Below, piece by piece: positions 1-11,300 of a stretch of 64,000 nucleotides of DNA. The notes under the pieces were generated by a model. The model was not told the origin of the DNA and made no database searches. It was given only the letters and a program-made list of their open reading frames with translations. The DNA is taken from assembly GCA_026182355.1 (NCBI GenBank), contig JAPFBL010000589.1, positions 1 to 64,000 of the forward strand, read 5' to 3'. The first letter of the stretch is position 1, and the number at the start of each line of letters is the position of its first letter. Both the position numbers and the translations under genes were made by a program. Source of the DNA: Hermatobates lingyangjiaoensis (taxonomy: Eukaryota > Arthropoda > Insecta > Hemiptera > Hermatobatidae).

Positions 1-990
1 AAAAAATTCGTAAAAGTTAAAAAGTTTAGCTTTAAAAAAAAACATGTTCTGAATTTGTAAAAAATGCATTATAACTCCCTCTCTTATTAATTAAATTAAA
101 ATATAAATACTGAACTCATCCTCATATAATGCGCTATTTTTAGGCATAAAAAGGAAAAGTATGTACATGAAATAGACTGTTTAAGTTATTCTCTATTAAA
201 TGCTAATTAGAGAATATAATTATGTCTCATTATGATGACTCTGATTTGTAGTTATCATTTAATTACAGTAATTAGATATGCCTCATTATATCAACATTAT
301 GACAAAGCGTGACACACGTAGTTACTAGCGTATTAGTATATAGGATGTCATTAAATATTTACAAGAGAGTTTACAAATCCTTAAATAACTAATAATTAAA
401 TGACTCTTTGGCACATGTTATTATGTTTAAACATAACATAACAGAACAGGAATTCTCTGTTAAATATAAATTAATTACCTCGTAGACTTGAGTAAATTGT
501 AATTTTATTTCTTTTTTTTATATGTGTACCTGTAAACGAAAAGTTGACATCAAGTAATTTTTAACATTGGTTAAATTTAAATTAATTACAGATTTTTTTA
601 ATTAAAAGAATGTTTGATGTTGGCTATATTTAATTAATAATTAAGATAATAAGGCTGCTAAAGTAATTAAAATTGTGATTTAATTCATTTTTTTAATTTG
701 AAAACTCTTGGAGTCATAATTATAAAACTTGTTGGCTAATATTTACCACCTATTTATTACCTATTTAGAGAAGTGTTTTAATTATTTAAGTTGATTAATA
801 ATCTACTCGTAGTAATACATTTTTGCGATTTATTTAATAATTTCTTTTAATTTTTATTTCTGTTATTTTAATTTGCATAAACATAAAAGAATTGTTAAAA
901 TTATTCTAAATTAAAATAAGTAAGGAGACATACTCGTTAAAATAGATAAATAGATAAAACGAAGTCTTCATACGAAAAAAAAAAATTTTA
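1..990. other. AT-rich stretch, no gene seen
   Basis: Unbroken AT-rich sequence with stops in all frames. I see no repeat family, RNA gene or coding signal. Confidence 0.6.
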
Positions 991-992
991 TT

Positions 993-1027
993 CTACGCGT
1001 TTCGAACACTTCGTATTTATTGTCAGG
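993..1027 (-). ncRNA. Degenerate class G hammerhead-like motif
   Basis: On the minus strand a CUGACAA core is followed by a hairpin ending GUGUUC, then GAAACGCGUAG, the class G stem III palindrome ACGCGU plus A. The core departs from CUGANGA at its sixth base and the 5' side of stem II is disturbed. Probably an old solitary PLE end. Confidence 0.4.
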
Positions 1028-1210
1028 TAAACTTCAAATAGATTTAAAGCTTTATTTATTTCAGGAGACATTAAGTTTGAAAGTTCTTTAAATTTACTTT
1101 AAAATATAAGATGGCGAGATTCATTTTAGGGTCAAAGCTATGGTTGTATGTGTCTAAATGTTTTGCAAAATGTGAAAAAAAATCCTTCATTATTCTTATT
1201 GTAATTTTTT

Positions 1211-1530
1211 CCCCACCTGGCCCTTGATTTATTCACGCGGGAGGTGAGTTAATCTGATTATGTCGTCCCTCAGAGAGGACGTTGAGCCGTCCGTCACGAG
1301 CCTGTATGATGTCAGGTACTCGTTAAAGATCCTGAGTTAGTTAAAGATCAACTAAGATCTTTAAGATTAAGATCAATTTAAAGATCTTACTCGTTAAAGA
1401 TCAATGTACTTGAGTTAGAAAGGATTTAGGACTCACAATGCAGAATCTATAGAATCATCGATCAAACAAAAGGCCTATAAACGGCTGAAGTTATCACCCG
1501 CTAGGAGATCGGTTTAAACAAGAAAAAAAA
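1211..1530 (+). repeat. tRNA-derived SINE, 5'-truncated, tail type 3
   Basis: Starts just after the B box, at the shared CACCTGGCCCT block, then the family body (GAGAGGACGTTGAGCCG, ACTCGTTAAAGATC). The 3' part (CAAACAAAAGGCC, CCGCTAGGAGATCGG, A-rich end) matches the copy at 41103-41925 and no other, so I call it tail type 3. A local expansion of TTAAAGATC lies inside. Confidence 0.75.
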
Positions 1531-1604
1531 CTATAAAAAATTGTCATTTTTTCTTTGCTTATACTCTTTAAATTACATTTTAAACACTCGTACATCTAAC
1601 ACAT

Positions 1605-1945
1605 CTCGTAGCGTACTCGCTACTGGACTGGTGGTTCGGGGTTCGATCCTCACCTGGACCTTAGTTCATTCACGCGTAGGTGAATAAATCTGACCACGTC
1701 CTCCCTCGGAGAGGACGTTAAGCCGTTGGAGCAAAGCTTGTACGATAACAGTTACTCGGTAAAGATCCCTACTCTAAATACACTTGAGTCAGGCAACATT
1801 TAAAACTCCCAATGTAGAATCAACAGGTGATGTGACAACGCCCATTACTAAAATGGGTGCCTAATAATAAATGAGCCATAATTTCCGCACCTAGAACAGC
1901 ACTAAAAAGTGAAAGCCCTATAAATGTGGACGTTGGAATACAACC
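1605..1945 (+). repeat. tRNA-derived SINE, tail type 2
   Basis: B box GGTTCGATCCT at 1640-1650, then body block GGAGAGGACGTTAAGCCG, ACTCTAAATACACTTGAG and CCCAATGTAGAATC. The 3' end (AAATGGGTGCCTAATAATAAA, AACAGCACTAAAAAGTGAAA) is shared with copies at 5370, 40245 and 53700. The Pol III boxes are too degenerate for a working tRNA gene. Confidence 0.85.
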
Positions 1946-2264
1946 AATTGAACAAAGGAACGTTTTCTGCTGATATATGGACCTCTTGCTAATAAAATGT
2001 AACTTGATTATTTAATTTTATTTTTCTGTTTTTCATTGTCTATCAATAAAAGATTCTTTATATTCTATTTTTTCTGTCTTGATATGTTGTTGTTTTATCA
2101 ATCGTTTACTAATAATTTTGTTCATTGATCATTATTTAACATTATTCATTCATTCTTAATGAATTATTCATTGATCATTAATATTAACATTATTTAACTA
2201 CATGAATGTTATTAATATTAAAACTATAATATACCGTCTTACCTCGTACACTGCTGCTGAAGCT

Positions 2265-2300
2265 CTCGGACCGGTTTCGGGTGTCACCATCTTCAACAAG
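2265..2300 (-). ncRNA. Class H hammerhead-like ribozyme, left arm
   Basis: Minus strand: CUUG (stem I), UUGAAGA, GGU-GACACC stem II, GAA, palindromic ACCGGU, C, then CGAG pairing back to CUUG. C3 of the core is U here and in the sister copies, which should weaken cleavage. Confidence 0.6.
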
Positions 2301-2512
2301 AAATGATCTAAGGAGTCCTACCTTTCTGATTATATAACCTACCTACTTTCCCAATGACAATGACGAAAATAATAGAAAAAGAATTAGACTAAATAATAGT
2401 AACTAAAATAAAAATAAAATTAGAGTTAAAATAATTAAATAATAAAATCTAGGCAGCATTGGGAAAGTAGGTGGGTTATATAATCAGAAAGGTAGGACTC
2501 CTTAGATCAGTT

Positions 2513-2549
2513 CTTGTTGAAGATGGGTGACACCCGAAACCGGTCTGAG
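2513..2549 (+). ncRNA. Class H hammerhead-like ribozyme, right arm
   Basis: CUUG, UUGAAGA, extra U, stem II GGGU-GAC-ACCC, GAA, ACCGGU, C, UGAG. Stem I holds through U-G pairing (CUUG with UGAG), while other copies use CGAG or CAAG. Confidence 0.6.
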
Positions 2550-2649
2550 ATTTTCAGCAGCAGTGTACGAGGTAAGACGGTATATTATAGTTTTAATCTT
2601 AATAATACTGGCCTCTGTGATAATGACTAAATAAATACATGAATGTTGT

Positions 2650-3550
2650 TACGCAGTCAGTCAGTAATTCATAATTTCGAGTATATTACAGTTACAGTTA
2701 AGAGTTAATAGTAATTACTTCTACAGATAAGTTTTGTTTGTAAAATTGCATTTCTCTTTGGCTAAATATGAAAAGAGAATTTATAAGTACCCTTGGGATG
2801 TACAATGACATTTCTCTATTCAGATGAACCAATTCATTATGCAAAAGAGATTTGCAGTTATTTTCAAAATAAAAATAAAGAAAAAAGCTTTCGTTTTATC
2901 ATACTGATATGGTTGTATGACCTGCCTGACAGTAATAACACAGACTTGGATTAATTATATCGTTATAACCAAGGCGAGTTCACTTTTTATTGCTGTCCAG
3001 AATCATATGAACCTCGTTACAACAGTAATATGAAACGCTTAATTATCATAAAAGGAATTTAGTTTTATTTTTTTTTTAAAAAAAGAAGCATATTTGATAT
3101 TTGAAAGTTGCTTTCAATGACCTCTTTCTAGAATAATTCATGCGCAGAGGTATAGGATTGTAGTGAAGTTGCAGCAGTTGTGTAAGTTGAGAATATCAAA
3201 GGTAGGGATATACAAGACATAAAGGAGACCTTTTCCAACCCAAAGCTCAACTTGATGCTTCTAACTAAACCTCCTTCCATTTACCAGTCAATATAAACCA
3301 AGAGATTCCTTTTATTCAAATCGTTTAGTTGTTTCAACTATTTGTAGAGTTTATACTAAAAGTTTCAAAACGTTAAATAAGTGCACGGGTTAACCAGCTA
3401 GAATGATTAATTATTTTTACTCTGCTATATTTAAATATCTTGCAGTGAAAACGAGAAAGAATTATTTTGCAAGATGCTGTACATAAAGATATAAACACAA
3501 GTGCTAGAAAAGTCTATTAGGTATAATAAAAAAAGTAAAGACATCTATTA
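2650..3550. other. No gene or repeat recognised
   Basis: AT-rich sequence without a usable reading frame or a family match elsewhere in the window. Confidence 0.5.
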
Positions 3551-3552
3551 TT

Positions 3553-4010
3553 TTTTTCGCTGTGTTGGTGCACTCGTCACGATCTTATGTTCACAGTTTT
3601 GACTAAATAGCATGTGTTGTATTCATGTGAGAGGCTAGACGATGTACACTAAGTTAGACTCGTGTTTGCGTGCTCGGAGATTTTTTGTTGTTGAAAATAA
3701 TGGATCAGAGAGTTTGTATTAATTTTTGTGTAAAAAATCGTTGAAGTGCTCACAAAATGTTGAAATGTTGATAATGTGGTAATGTGTGTGTGGTAATGTG
3801 GTGGAGAGTCAACTTGAGCAAAAAAAAAAAAAAAAAATTAATTCTTTAAGTTATTCCACAGGTAATTATTTTTTCAACAACAAAAAATCACCGAGCACGC
3901 AAACACGAGTCTAACCTTTATACCATTCACATAAAAACAACAGTTTCTGTATAGCTGTTTCTGTGAACAATGATCGCGACGAGTGTCCCAACACAAAAAA
4001 AAAAATGATT
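3553..4010. repeat. Unclassified inverted repeat (family also at 46.6 and 48.3 kb)
   Basis: Left arm 3553-3720 and right arm about 3840-4005 are inverted copies, sharing the block CAACAACAAAAAATC, GAGCACGCAAACACGAG, and an end GTGTTGG-x-AC-x-CGTC. The spacer is poly(A)/TG-rich. Single copy at 46610-46785 and another inverted pair at 48245-48580. I find no CUGANGA/GAAA core, so I do not assign it to the ribozyme elements. Confidence 0.65.
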
Positions 4011-4685
4011 TTAAACTTATAATGTACATATTGCGTGAAATAACCCTTTGCTTATGCAGAATCTTCATTCATCCCTTTAAATTTATTACTGGTCCACTTC
4101 ATCTTCAATGGTTATACAGGGTAAGTCATGAGAAATGGATGTTTTTACGAAAAACAAAACTATGCGAATATTTCATCAAAAAAATTATAATGTACATAAA
4201 AATATTTATTAAATTGTGATATTATGGAATATTTAGAAGCAAAAGATTATATCTGAGAAATGATGGCCATTTTTATTTGCACAAATTTGAAAATGACTTG
4301 TAAAGTTAGCCTCCACTTTCACTATAGTTTCTTAACTTTTATTTCTTGGATATTTCCAACAGTCTTCTGCTCTCTTAGTGTGCGGAGTTTTACAGTATAG
4401 ACGCATGGTAAACATCGCACATAGAAGGATGGGGATAGTGCAGAAGCCATGGGAGGCCTCCAAAGCGTGAAATGACATGATTAAAGGAGTGCAGCTTGAA
4501 CAGCAGTCATGGACACTGGCTCTACGAGTGTTTCAACCCCTCTTGTTGAAACCACACTTGGTGGTTTCCTCGTCTACAAAGCTGCAGAAGGAAACAGATT
4601 TCAAACATTCGAATATACATCCGTTTTCCTGTGACTCACCCGTTATCAATCATTTAGATCAAATTTGGTCAATTTTAACATAAGA

Positions 4686-4835
4686 TAGTTGATTACGGTT
4701 CAACATAGATTTCAGTTTGGCCCAACAGATTATATTTCAACACGGCATACTCGATTACGTTTTAACATTCCATACTCAATTATGTTTCAACATGGCCTGC
4801 TCAATTATGTTTTAATATGACATGATCGAATGCCA
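4686..4835 (+). repeat. Diverged 25-bp tandem repeat
   Basis: About five imperfect units of the type TACTCAATTATGTTTCAACA plus TGGCC. The region 4240-4685 before it has no recognised gene; its 68-codon frame shows no motif. Confidence 0.5.
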
Positions 4836-5209
4836 TAAAAAACAGGTTAAAAAAAGAGTTATATTTTTAACGACTATTAAGTATAACATTATTTTACAAC
4901 ATTATTTTTGTTATTATTGTTGTAACAACAATGACTATAATAATGATAGTCGTTGGAACTATCATGTATTTTAATATCGTCGACGTTTTTCAAGTGTTTC
5001 TTATTTCTAAAACACCTCCTAGTTTCAAAAACAGGTATGTAGATAACAGATAGATGGAGATGTAAAGGAATACGGAGATAGTTTATGTTGCAAAGTGGCT
5101 GCAATATAACGTGCTGATTGACAAAGGTGGGTATTTTAAAGAGTATATCAAGCACTGCAGCTTCTCAGTCTGTTTGTGTAACAAAGTCGAGTTGTACTCT
5201 TAAATTTTT

Positions 5210-6605
5210 GCTCATTTTCGTAAAAGTTAATGGTATTTTGTTTTCATAGTTCTCTTACTTCAAGATTTCTAGTTTCAAGGCCTGAATGATAGTAAAGAAA
5301 TGTAATAAAACTTTTATTCTTACTTTAGGGATAGTTGTACTTACTAAAGGGTTCAACTTAACATAGTAGCACTAGTAAGGCTGGACTGGTTCATCCAGGG
5401 TTCAATACCCACTCTGTTCATCCATTTATTTACGCAGAAGGTGAATAAATCTGATGATCTCATCTCTTGGAGAGGATATAAAGTTGTCGGTCCCTTAACC
5501 TGTAAGATGTCAGCTACTCGTTAAAAATCCCTACTCTAAATAAACTTGAGTTAGGCAAAATCTAGGACTGCCAAGTCCAAGTCCAACAGGCAACAGGATT
5601 GCCTGTTGATGTAGAATCAACAGGTAATGTGGTTCGCCCATTAAAGAAAAATGGTTGCCACATAATAAATGAGGCCTATTTCTACTCCTGGAACAGTACT
5701 AAAAGGTCAACGCATTACAAATGTGGGCATTATGAAACAACAAACATATTTACAATCTGGCTTTAAAATTGTTTTTCAAAAAACAAAAACCTATCCTAAT
5801 TCTAACATTTTCTACAAGCTCTATTATCACAAATATCAGTGACACAGAATTTAGATAGATTTAGTTTTTTATAATATTTAGTCTGTCAAATCAACAATAG
5901 ACATCAGCGTCCAAAAAAGTTTTGAGATTTTCATAGATTTAAAAGGTATTGTAGTTAATAAACTGGCAATGAAATATTAAGCAATTATTGTTTTATTATA
6001 TTTAAACTTTGACACACTTTAAAGTAAGGGGATTGTTTTAGAAACCCTGGCAAACAATAACTAAGTATTGTAATTTATAATTTCTCATTGAAAGTTGGTT
6101 TTACTTTTGTAAAAGTTAATAGTATTTTTGTTTTCATACTTCAAGCGTTATAGTGTTATAATGATGTTTTGTTATAAGGCCTGAAGGATTGTAAAGAAAT
6201 GTAACATCTTGTAAGTTATTAGTTACAGTAGATAAATGACATTCAATATTACTGTAATATATAATCATTTTTTAAAAACATTCATTGAGAACATGAAGAG
6301 TAATGACTGCATTTTTCGTTTATGTGTTTTACTATGGACTTAAATAAGTTTAGGAGGTGCTAAACCCTGGGGGAAAATAACTGGGTATTACAATTTATAA
6401 GTTCTCATTGAAAGTTTCGTAATTTACTTTCGTAAAAGTTAATATATAAAAGTTAAGTTATCAGTTACAATAGATAGATTACATTCAATAGTACTTGTAG
6501 TATATGTTTGAAAATTTGTTTTAATTAAGATTAGTACATGAAGAGTAATGAATGTATTGTTTCGTTGAAGTGTTGTACTGTGGACTTAAATAAGTTTAGG
6601 AGGTG
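5210..6605 (+). repeat. Tandem duplication of a unit of roughly 250-340 bp, split by a SINE
   Basis: Copies at about 6034-6362 and 6363-6605 share CATTGAAAGTT, TTCGTAAAAGTTAA, AAGTTAT-AGTTACA-TAGATA, ACATGAAGAGTAATGA and GGACTTAAATAAGTTTAGGA in the same order; a partial copy sits at 5210-5330 before the SINE at 5370. Non-coding; origin unknown. Confidence 0.6.
5370..5735 (+). repeat. tRNA-derived SINE, tail type 2
   Basis: B-box-like GGGTTCAATACCC at 5398-5410, family body and the type 2 3' end (AACAGTACTAAAAGGTCAA). It carries a short internal duplication (AGTCCAA; CAACAGG-ATTGCCTGTTG). Confidence 0.8.
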
Positions 6606-6607
6606 GT

Positions 6608-6900
6608 CTAAAGAGCCGGCTGAGTTAAGCAGGTGCGATGGAGTTGCGACACAGAGAACGGCTGTCTACAGTCTGGGCATCAGAGGGTGAGATTACAGAG
6701 GAAAGGCGGTTAATTGGATGGGACAAGTTCAATCTGAGAGGTGTTCTACGTGCTGAGCTGACTCTCAGTCAGTTAGTCTTTAACAAGACCCAATCCCACA
6801 GGCAACCCCCAGGGTAACTCCTCAACAAACTGACTGCTTTAAAGCCTTTCCATAAGGGGAGATCCTTTTCAATCCAACCACCTTCAACTTACATCCCAGT
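6608..6900. other. GC-richer island, unidentified
   Basis: Noticeably less AT-rich than its surroundings. No long frame; possibly a decayed transposon or a fragment of an old exon. Not assigned. Confidence 0.3.
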
Positions 6901-7013
6901 GAAAACATTCGAAACGAATTGATAAGTATATTCTTGATTACAAAGTATTCAGGAACTCGTAAACAATAAATGAAAAATAAATATACTCAGATGATGGGAA
7001 GTTTCTAAGTAAA

Positions 7014-7117
7014 GTATTCAATACCCACTCTGTCCAACCATTTATTTACACAGGAGGTGAATAAATCTGATTATGTCGTTCCTTGGAGAGGACGTTAAGC
7101 TGTCGACCCAGAGCCTG
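7014..7117 (+). repeat. SINE fragment
   Basis: Only the post-B-box body remains (CAATACCCACTCTG, AGGAGGTGAATAAATCTGA, GGAGAGGACGTTAAGC). Confidence 0.75.
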
Positions 7118-7511
7118 TAATTGTTCATTCATTATTCATTTAAGATGAATTTATAATAATTGCCTAGTTTACGATTTCTGAGTACCTAGGCTATCCCAAT
7201 GCCACTGATGTATTTGTGTTATTGTTGTTTCACGAAACAACGCCCTTGTAGTCGAAAGGAAACAGTGTCTGTAGATCGAGTTAAACCTGCCATCTTACCA
7301 GAATCATACTTCAAAATACTCTTAGCAAGACTAGACGTGCTACACCTCAAGATGACCCCCAACATCCCCCATCAATGGAACAGACTGCACCAAATACGGA
7401 ATGTGACAACCAAAACAATAAAGATACTCCACAAGAGGCCCGTGTGCAGCCTCAGCAAACAACGTCTGGCAGGAAGATTCGTATTTCTCACGAACCCAAC
7501 TATATATATAT

Positions 7512-7698
7512 ACGTTTCAATGTACATAAACAAACATAGAGAAATTAAAAGTACACACTTACAGTCTCTAATTTTCGGTTGAACCGTCTTCAGGAGAGAT
7601 AAGAGAGGGAAACCAAGTGCACCAGTACAGAGACGGTTGAAAACATTGAACTGTATTTGTCCATTTCTGATCGTATTTTCATCGAAAAAGTGTATATA
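7512..7698 (-). mobile_element. Class C hammerhead element, right arm deleted
   Basis: Follows a (TA)n tract at 7500-7512. Ribozyme-like motif at 7563-7597 on minus: UCUC, CUGAAGA, GGUUCAACC stem II, GAA, AAUU, A, GAGA. The right side keeps only the core segment and the terminal block TGTCCATTTCTGATCG before more TA sequence. The opposite plus-strand frame is incidental. Confidence 0.7.
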
Positions 7699-7719
7699 TG
7701 TATATATAACTTTTGTCCC

Positions 7720-7889
7720 TTCCTGCACTTTACACGCTTTTAAAAACCACTCTTCTCTCCCACTCCTCTCAAACCGTCACCATAATGTTTCTGCATCTGG
7801 TGTTTCAGTTGGGTTTTGACTCAGACGAAGACCTCTTGTTACGGTTGAAAGATCTTAGTCTTGTTTTACCATTTTCTTATTGTGGTTTA

Positions 7890-7890
<1 letters not shown>
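7720..7890 (+). mobile_element. Class A hammerhead element, 3' end
   Basis: The same order as at 35080-35320: a C/T-rich stretch, CATCTGGTGTTTCAG, then the ribozyme-like motif 7818-7860 (GACU stem I, core with one substitution, CAGACGA, GACC-UUGUUACGGUU stem II, GAA, AGAUCU, U, AGUC). Ends at (TA)n. Confidence 0.75.
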
Positions 7891-7927
<37 letters not shown>

Positions 7928-8038
7928 ATATTGAAAATGACACCAAACTTAGCTGATACCTGTTTCTTAACAAGTTTCTCAATTTTTCTAAATAACACTC
8001 TCGTTATTTCGTCTACACAATAAAGTACATCTCCTATG

Positions 8039-8077
8039 GTGGACATGTTTCGAATGATCAACATTCATCATCAGGAC
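8039..8077 (-). ncRNA. Class I hammerhead-like ribozyme
   Basis: Perfect core CUGAUGA, extra U, stem II GAAUG-UUGAU-CAUUC, GAA, palindrome ACAUGU, C. Stem I is weak here (first pair C-C), whereas the related copy at 62459-62498 pairs GUC with GAC. Confidence 0.7.
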
Positions 8078-8162
8078 GTGAATAAGATCTAAGGTGAAAT
8101 ATCTGGTTTAATATATACATGGAGAAGGTAAAAGGGGTTGTTTTCCATAAAGTTTAAGATTT

Positions 8163-8311
8163 TATGTACTTTATTGTGTAGACGAAATAACGAGAGTGTT
8201 ATTTAGAAAAATTGAGAAACTTGTTATGAAACAGGTATCAGCTAAATTTAGTGTCATTTTCAATAATGTGTGTGTCAAAGAAGGACTGCTACCAAAATTT
8301 ACGAATATATA
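8163..8311 (+). pseudogene. PLE ORF N-terminal segment
   Basis: Open frame reading VLFRKIEKLVMKQVSAKF, then IFNNVCVKEGLLPKFTNIY, running straight into (TA)n, which encodes alternating Ile-Tyr. The FNN-x-C-x-x-E-x-LLP-x-x-TNIY pattern recurs across the window. No RT follows, so this is a 5' remnant. Confidence 0.75.
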
Positions 8312-8322
8312 TATATATATAA

Positions 8323-8375
<53 letters not shown>

Positions 8376-8399
8376 TATAATATATATATATATAAAGCA

Positions 8400-9150
8400 G
8401 TATTCAGAATCTCGGTTCCCAAGTGTTTTTGTTTTATGCTAGTTTGTTTGACAAATGCTCAAGTATTAATTGGAGTAGTAGCCAAGTATATATTGTTTTT
8501 CATAATCCTCAAAACATTATGCCATAGTTTATTTTATCATCACTATTAGAAAAATATAGATTTTACTATTTTTATTTGAATAAAAAAAATATTCCAATAT
8601 TTAATGAACAAGTTTACGAATCACATGAGTTAGGTGACTAGTCACAGTATTTCTGGTAGAACTCCATAGTGACAATTTTTTTTTTTGGTAAGGAGGTGAA
8701 ATGCATTTACGCACATAGTGCTGGGCTCCCAGATAAGCCAGACTACCAACTAAAACACTCCCTTTTCTTCTTGGACACTAGCCTAGAACCGTTTACTACC
8801 TTAGACTAGGCTATTTATTTCTTTACGTAAGGCAGCCTCACTTTAGAATTTATTACTCTAGCTGTTCTAGGTGTCTCTTTTTGGTGGTAAAAATATTTTA
8901 AATTAGCTAGTCTTCCATTTCTCACACATTAGCACATTGTATCATCTTGACCGTAATAGTTTCTGGGTAGAATATACTGATTTTCTTCACCAAGTCACTA
9001 CTCTGGCTATTCCATTTTTGGCATAAAAAGATCGTCTACTGCTTTTAATGACACATCGCCTTCACCAGGAATATTAAGATCATAAAGCAGGAAGAACATT
9101 TAATGTCATGGCATAATTTTTGGTCCACTTTTATGTATACTATCATATAC
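8400..9150. other. No gene seen
   Basis: AT-rich unique sequence, no supported frame. Confidence 0.5.
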
Positions 9151-9249
9151 ATAAACATCATATACATACATTTTGAAAGTTGACAAATTGCTCAAAAGAG
9201 AAAATTACAAGTGCATTTAAAATAAATGCCTAGAAAAAGAATGATCAAC

Positions 9250-9668
9250 CACAATAAGAAAATGGTCTTAAGAAAATTGTCACAATAAACGTAACAAGCG
9301 GTCTTCGTCAGAGTCAAAAACCTAACTGAAACACTAGATGCAGAGAACATCTGGTGATGCGTTTGAGAAGAGTGGGAGGGAAGAGTGGTATTTTAAAAGG
9401 GTGAAAGCGCAGGAAAGGACTAATGTCTAGAAAGGGATGTTTGGGGAAACAAAGGAGTAGAATAAGAAAGAGTAAAAAACTATCCGCTAGCTGTCAACGC
9501 TGATAGAAGAGGCTATTGCCCTCGTAACGAAAGTATCAAGTTTGTAGAAACTGTTACTAATTAGAGACGATTCAATAATATTTCTTAACAACATTGATTT
9601 TTCATAGGTAATAAATTTATCCTGTCCAATCAATATGATGATTTTCATTTTTTATATGCAAGAATAAG
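9250..9668 (-). mobile_element. Class A PLE 3' fragment with endonuclease tail
   Basis: Minus strand: a broken coding tail (about 9500-9668) matching the tail at 34785-35000 (HHIDW, KFITYEKSMLLRNIIESSLI), then an untranslated region, then a class A ribozyme-like motif (9291-9316) cut inside stem II. This links class A ribozymes to a PLE endonuclease gene. The reading frame has indels and an internal deletion. Confidence 0.7.
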
Positions 9669-9669
9669 G

Positions 9670-10480
9670 CACTACTTTTTTCCTGTCTACTTACATTGTA
9701 TTGGTGTTGTATGCCTAGAAAGAACACACACGCCCACTAAAATAGATGTAGGAGTCCTTGAAATATAATTGTAAAAAAAAAAATTTTTGAGAGATAATTT
9801 GAATGGACTGCAAAATCTTGTCTGGAGTAATGTCTCATTAAGCGTATCATAAAGGTCCGTTTAATTGACTAAAACAAACTTAAATTTACACCAACTTTCT
9901 ACAGTTTGTCATGAAGAAAAAAAAAAACATAAAAAGCAGTAAGTTGAGAGAGCACATTCATTTATTATATCCAAGAGAGCATTTTCTTCTTTTTTGGTTA
10001 TTTCAGAAAGAAAGGTTTTATAGTCCATGACCGTGTGTGAAAAGAAGTTAAAAGAGATTTTCATGCGGAAATAAACACTTTCTATGTAAGTTTTTTTTTT
10101 TAATACTTTGAAAACTTCGGAGTAAACTTTACTGCACCCTTTGTTGCTTTAGTCACTACTATACAGAAAAAGGTTTATTTATTACTGCCATAAATTGTAT
10201 TGTACCGTGTGATAAATATTATACTCTTTTATAACAGCAGATCACAAAAATTACCACAAGAAATCACAAAAGACAATCGGGATTGATACCCAGACAAGTT
10301 TGATAACAAATCCCTTACAAAGAACATGTTTCTAATGATAAAATCAGAAAAAGAACTTAACAAGAAAACATCAAAATAGATTATTAATCAAATGTTTTGT
10401 TCTCAAAAAAAAAATATTATTAAAAATATATTGTAAATTATAAAATTACTATTATATATTTTTAATAAAATAATTAAATA
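9670..10480. other. No gene seen
   Basis: AT-rich, A/T homopolymer runs; nothing recognisable. Confidence 0.5.
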
Positions 10481-10483
10481 ATT

Positions 10484-10790
10484 TTTCGATGAAAATACGA
10501 TCCAAAACGGACAAATAAAGATCAATGTAGATAAAGAAGTATAGAGAAGTTAAAAACACACCCTTTTTTAAAAGTCTCTAATTTTCGGTTTGAACCGTCT
10601 TCAGGAGAAAAAGAGAGGGAAACGAAGCGCACTGCTACAGAGATGGTTGTAAAAAGCCTGACCAACTGTAAGATATAACCTCTTTTATATCTCCTGAAGA
10701 CGGTTTAAACCGAAAATTAGAGACTGTATGTATGTGTTTTTAATTTGTATATGTTGATTTATCTACATTGAACTTTAAAATAATTTAACG
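10484..10790. mobile_element. Class C hammerhead inverted pair
   Basis: Head-to-head arms with ribozyme-like motifs at 10574-10608 (minus) and 10689-10724 (plus). The left end carries the terminal hairpin block CGATCCAAAACGGACA. Unusually, no (TA)n flanks it. Confidence 0.75.
10689..10724 (+). ncRNA. Class C hammerhead-like ribozyme
   Basis: AUCUC, CUGAAGA, extra C, GGUUUAAACC stem II, GAA, AAUU, A, GAGA. Stem I UCUC/GAGA is perfect. Confidence 0.65.
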
Positions 10791-10999
10791 TAATAAATGG
10801 ACAAGAGATGGAATCTGAATAATTATAAAGTAAATGGTACAGAAATTGTTAGTTACATTTCTCGTCAATATGATTTTTTATTATTTAATTACAAATAAAT
10901 TTTGTAAAATCTTAAATAAACAAAATGTTTCAGTTAATAATGAATAAACGGTGAATAAACTTATATAGCTTTCCACTAGTATCAGGGATATGCCTAGAT

Positions 11000-11148
11000 T
11001 TATTGTTCTCTCGAGGTGGTTCGAGTGGACCAGTGACGGGGGAGAATAGCCCCTATTCCTCTTTGTGGTATCACAAGGAGCCGACTTGCCGCCTATGTGT
11101 GTTCTCTCTCGGGACGGCCACTGTAACCTAACCTAACCTAACCTATAT
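11000..11148 (+). mobile_element. 5'-truncated LINE 3' end with telomere-like tail
   Basis: Matches, in order, the sequence downstream of the LINE C-terminus at 27032 (minus): TGTTCTCTCGAGGTGG, GTGGTATCACAAGGAGC, CTATGTGTGTTCTCT, GGGACGGCCACTG, then (CCTAA)n. Several SINE copies share the last about 60 bp. Confidence 0.7.
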
Positions 11149-11257
11149 AGCTTTCTTTCATTTGGCTCTATTCTTTAGAAGTAGAAAATACTGACTTAAG
11201 TTAGGTTAGGTTAGGGTTCGATTCCCACCTGGCCCTATGTTCTTTCTTATGTGATAA

Positions 11258-11288
<31 letters not shown>

Positions 11289-11300
<12 letters not shown>

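Larger units (their letters stand above)
2211..2635. mobile_element. Class H hammerhead palindrome with 12-bp target duplication
   Basis: Inverted arms (about 2211-2346 and 2457-2610) surround an AT-rich spacer; each arm carries one hammerhead-like motif. Outside lies an exact direct repeat TACATGAATGTT at 2199-2210 and 2636-2647. The right end runs past the inverted part into AATAATACTGGCCTCTGTGA, which recurs at the ends of the other class H copies. Unlike most ribozyme elements here it is not bounded by (TA)n. Inferred to be a non-autonomous PLE relative because of the ribozyme. Confidence 0.75.
7891..8400. mobile_element. Class I inverted pair with two PLE N-terminal segments
   Basis: (TA)n at 7891-7924 and from 8306 to 8395. 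Between them lie two inverted copies of a PLE N-terminal coding segment pointing outward (7934-8030 minus, 8163-8311 plus). A class I ribozyme-like motif (8039-8077, minus) sits just upstream of the minus copy, as in a PLE terminal repeat. Confidence 0.8.

Noticed and set aside
3553..4010. Hammerhead motif in the 3.5-kb inverted repeat
   Set aside because: No CUGANGA followed by a stem and GAAA could be found in either orientation.
11121..11148. Telomere or telomeric end
   Set aside because: Only four to five pentamers, located at the 3' end of a LINE-like tail; interstitial.
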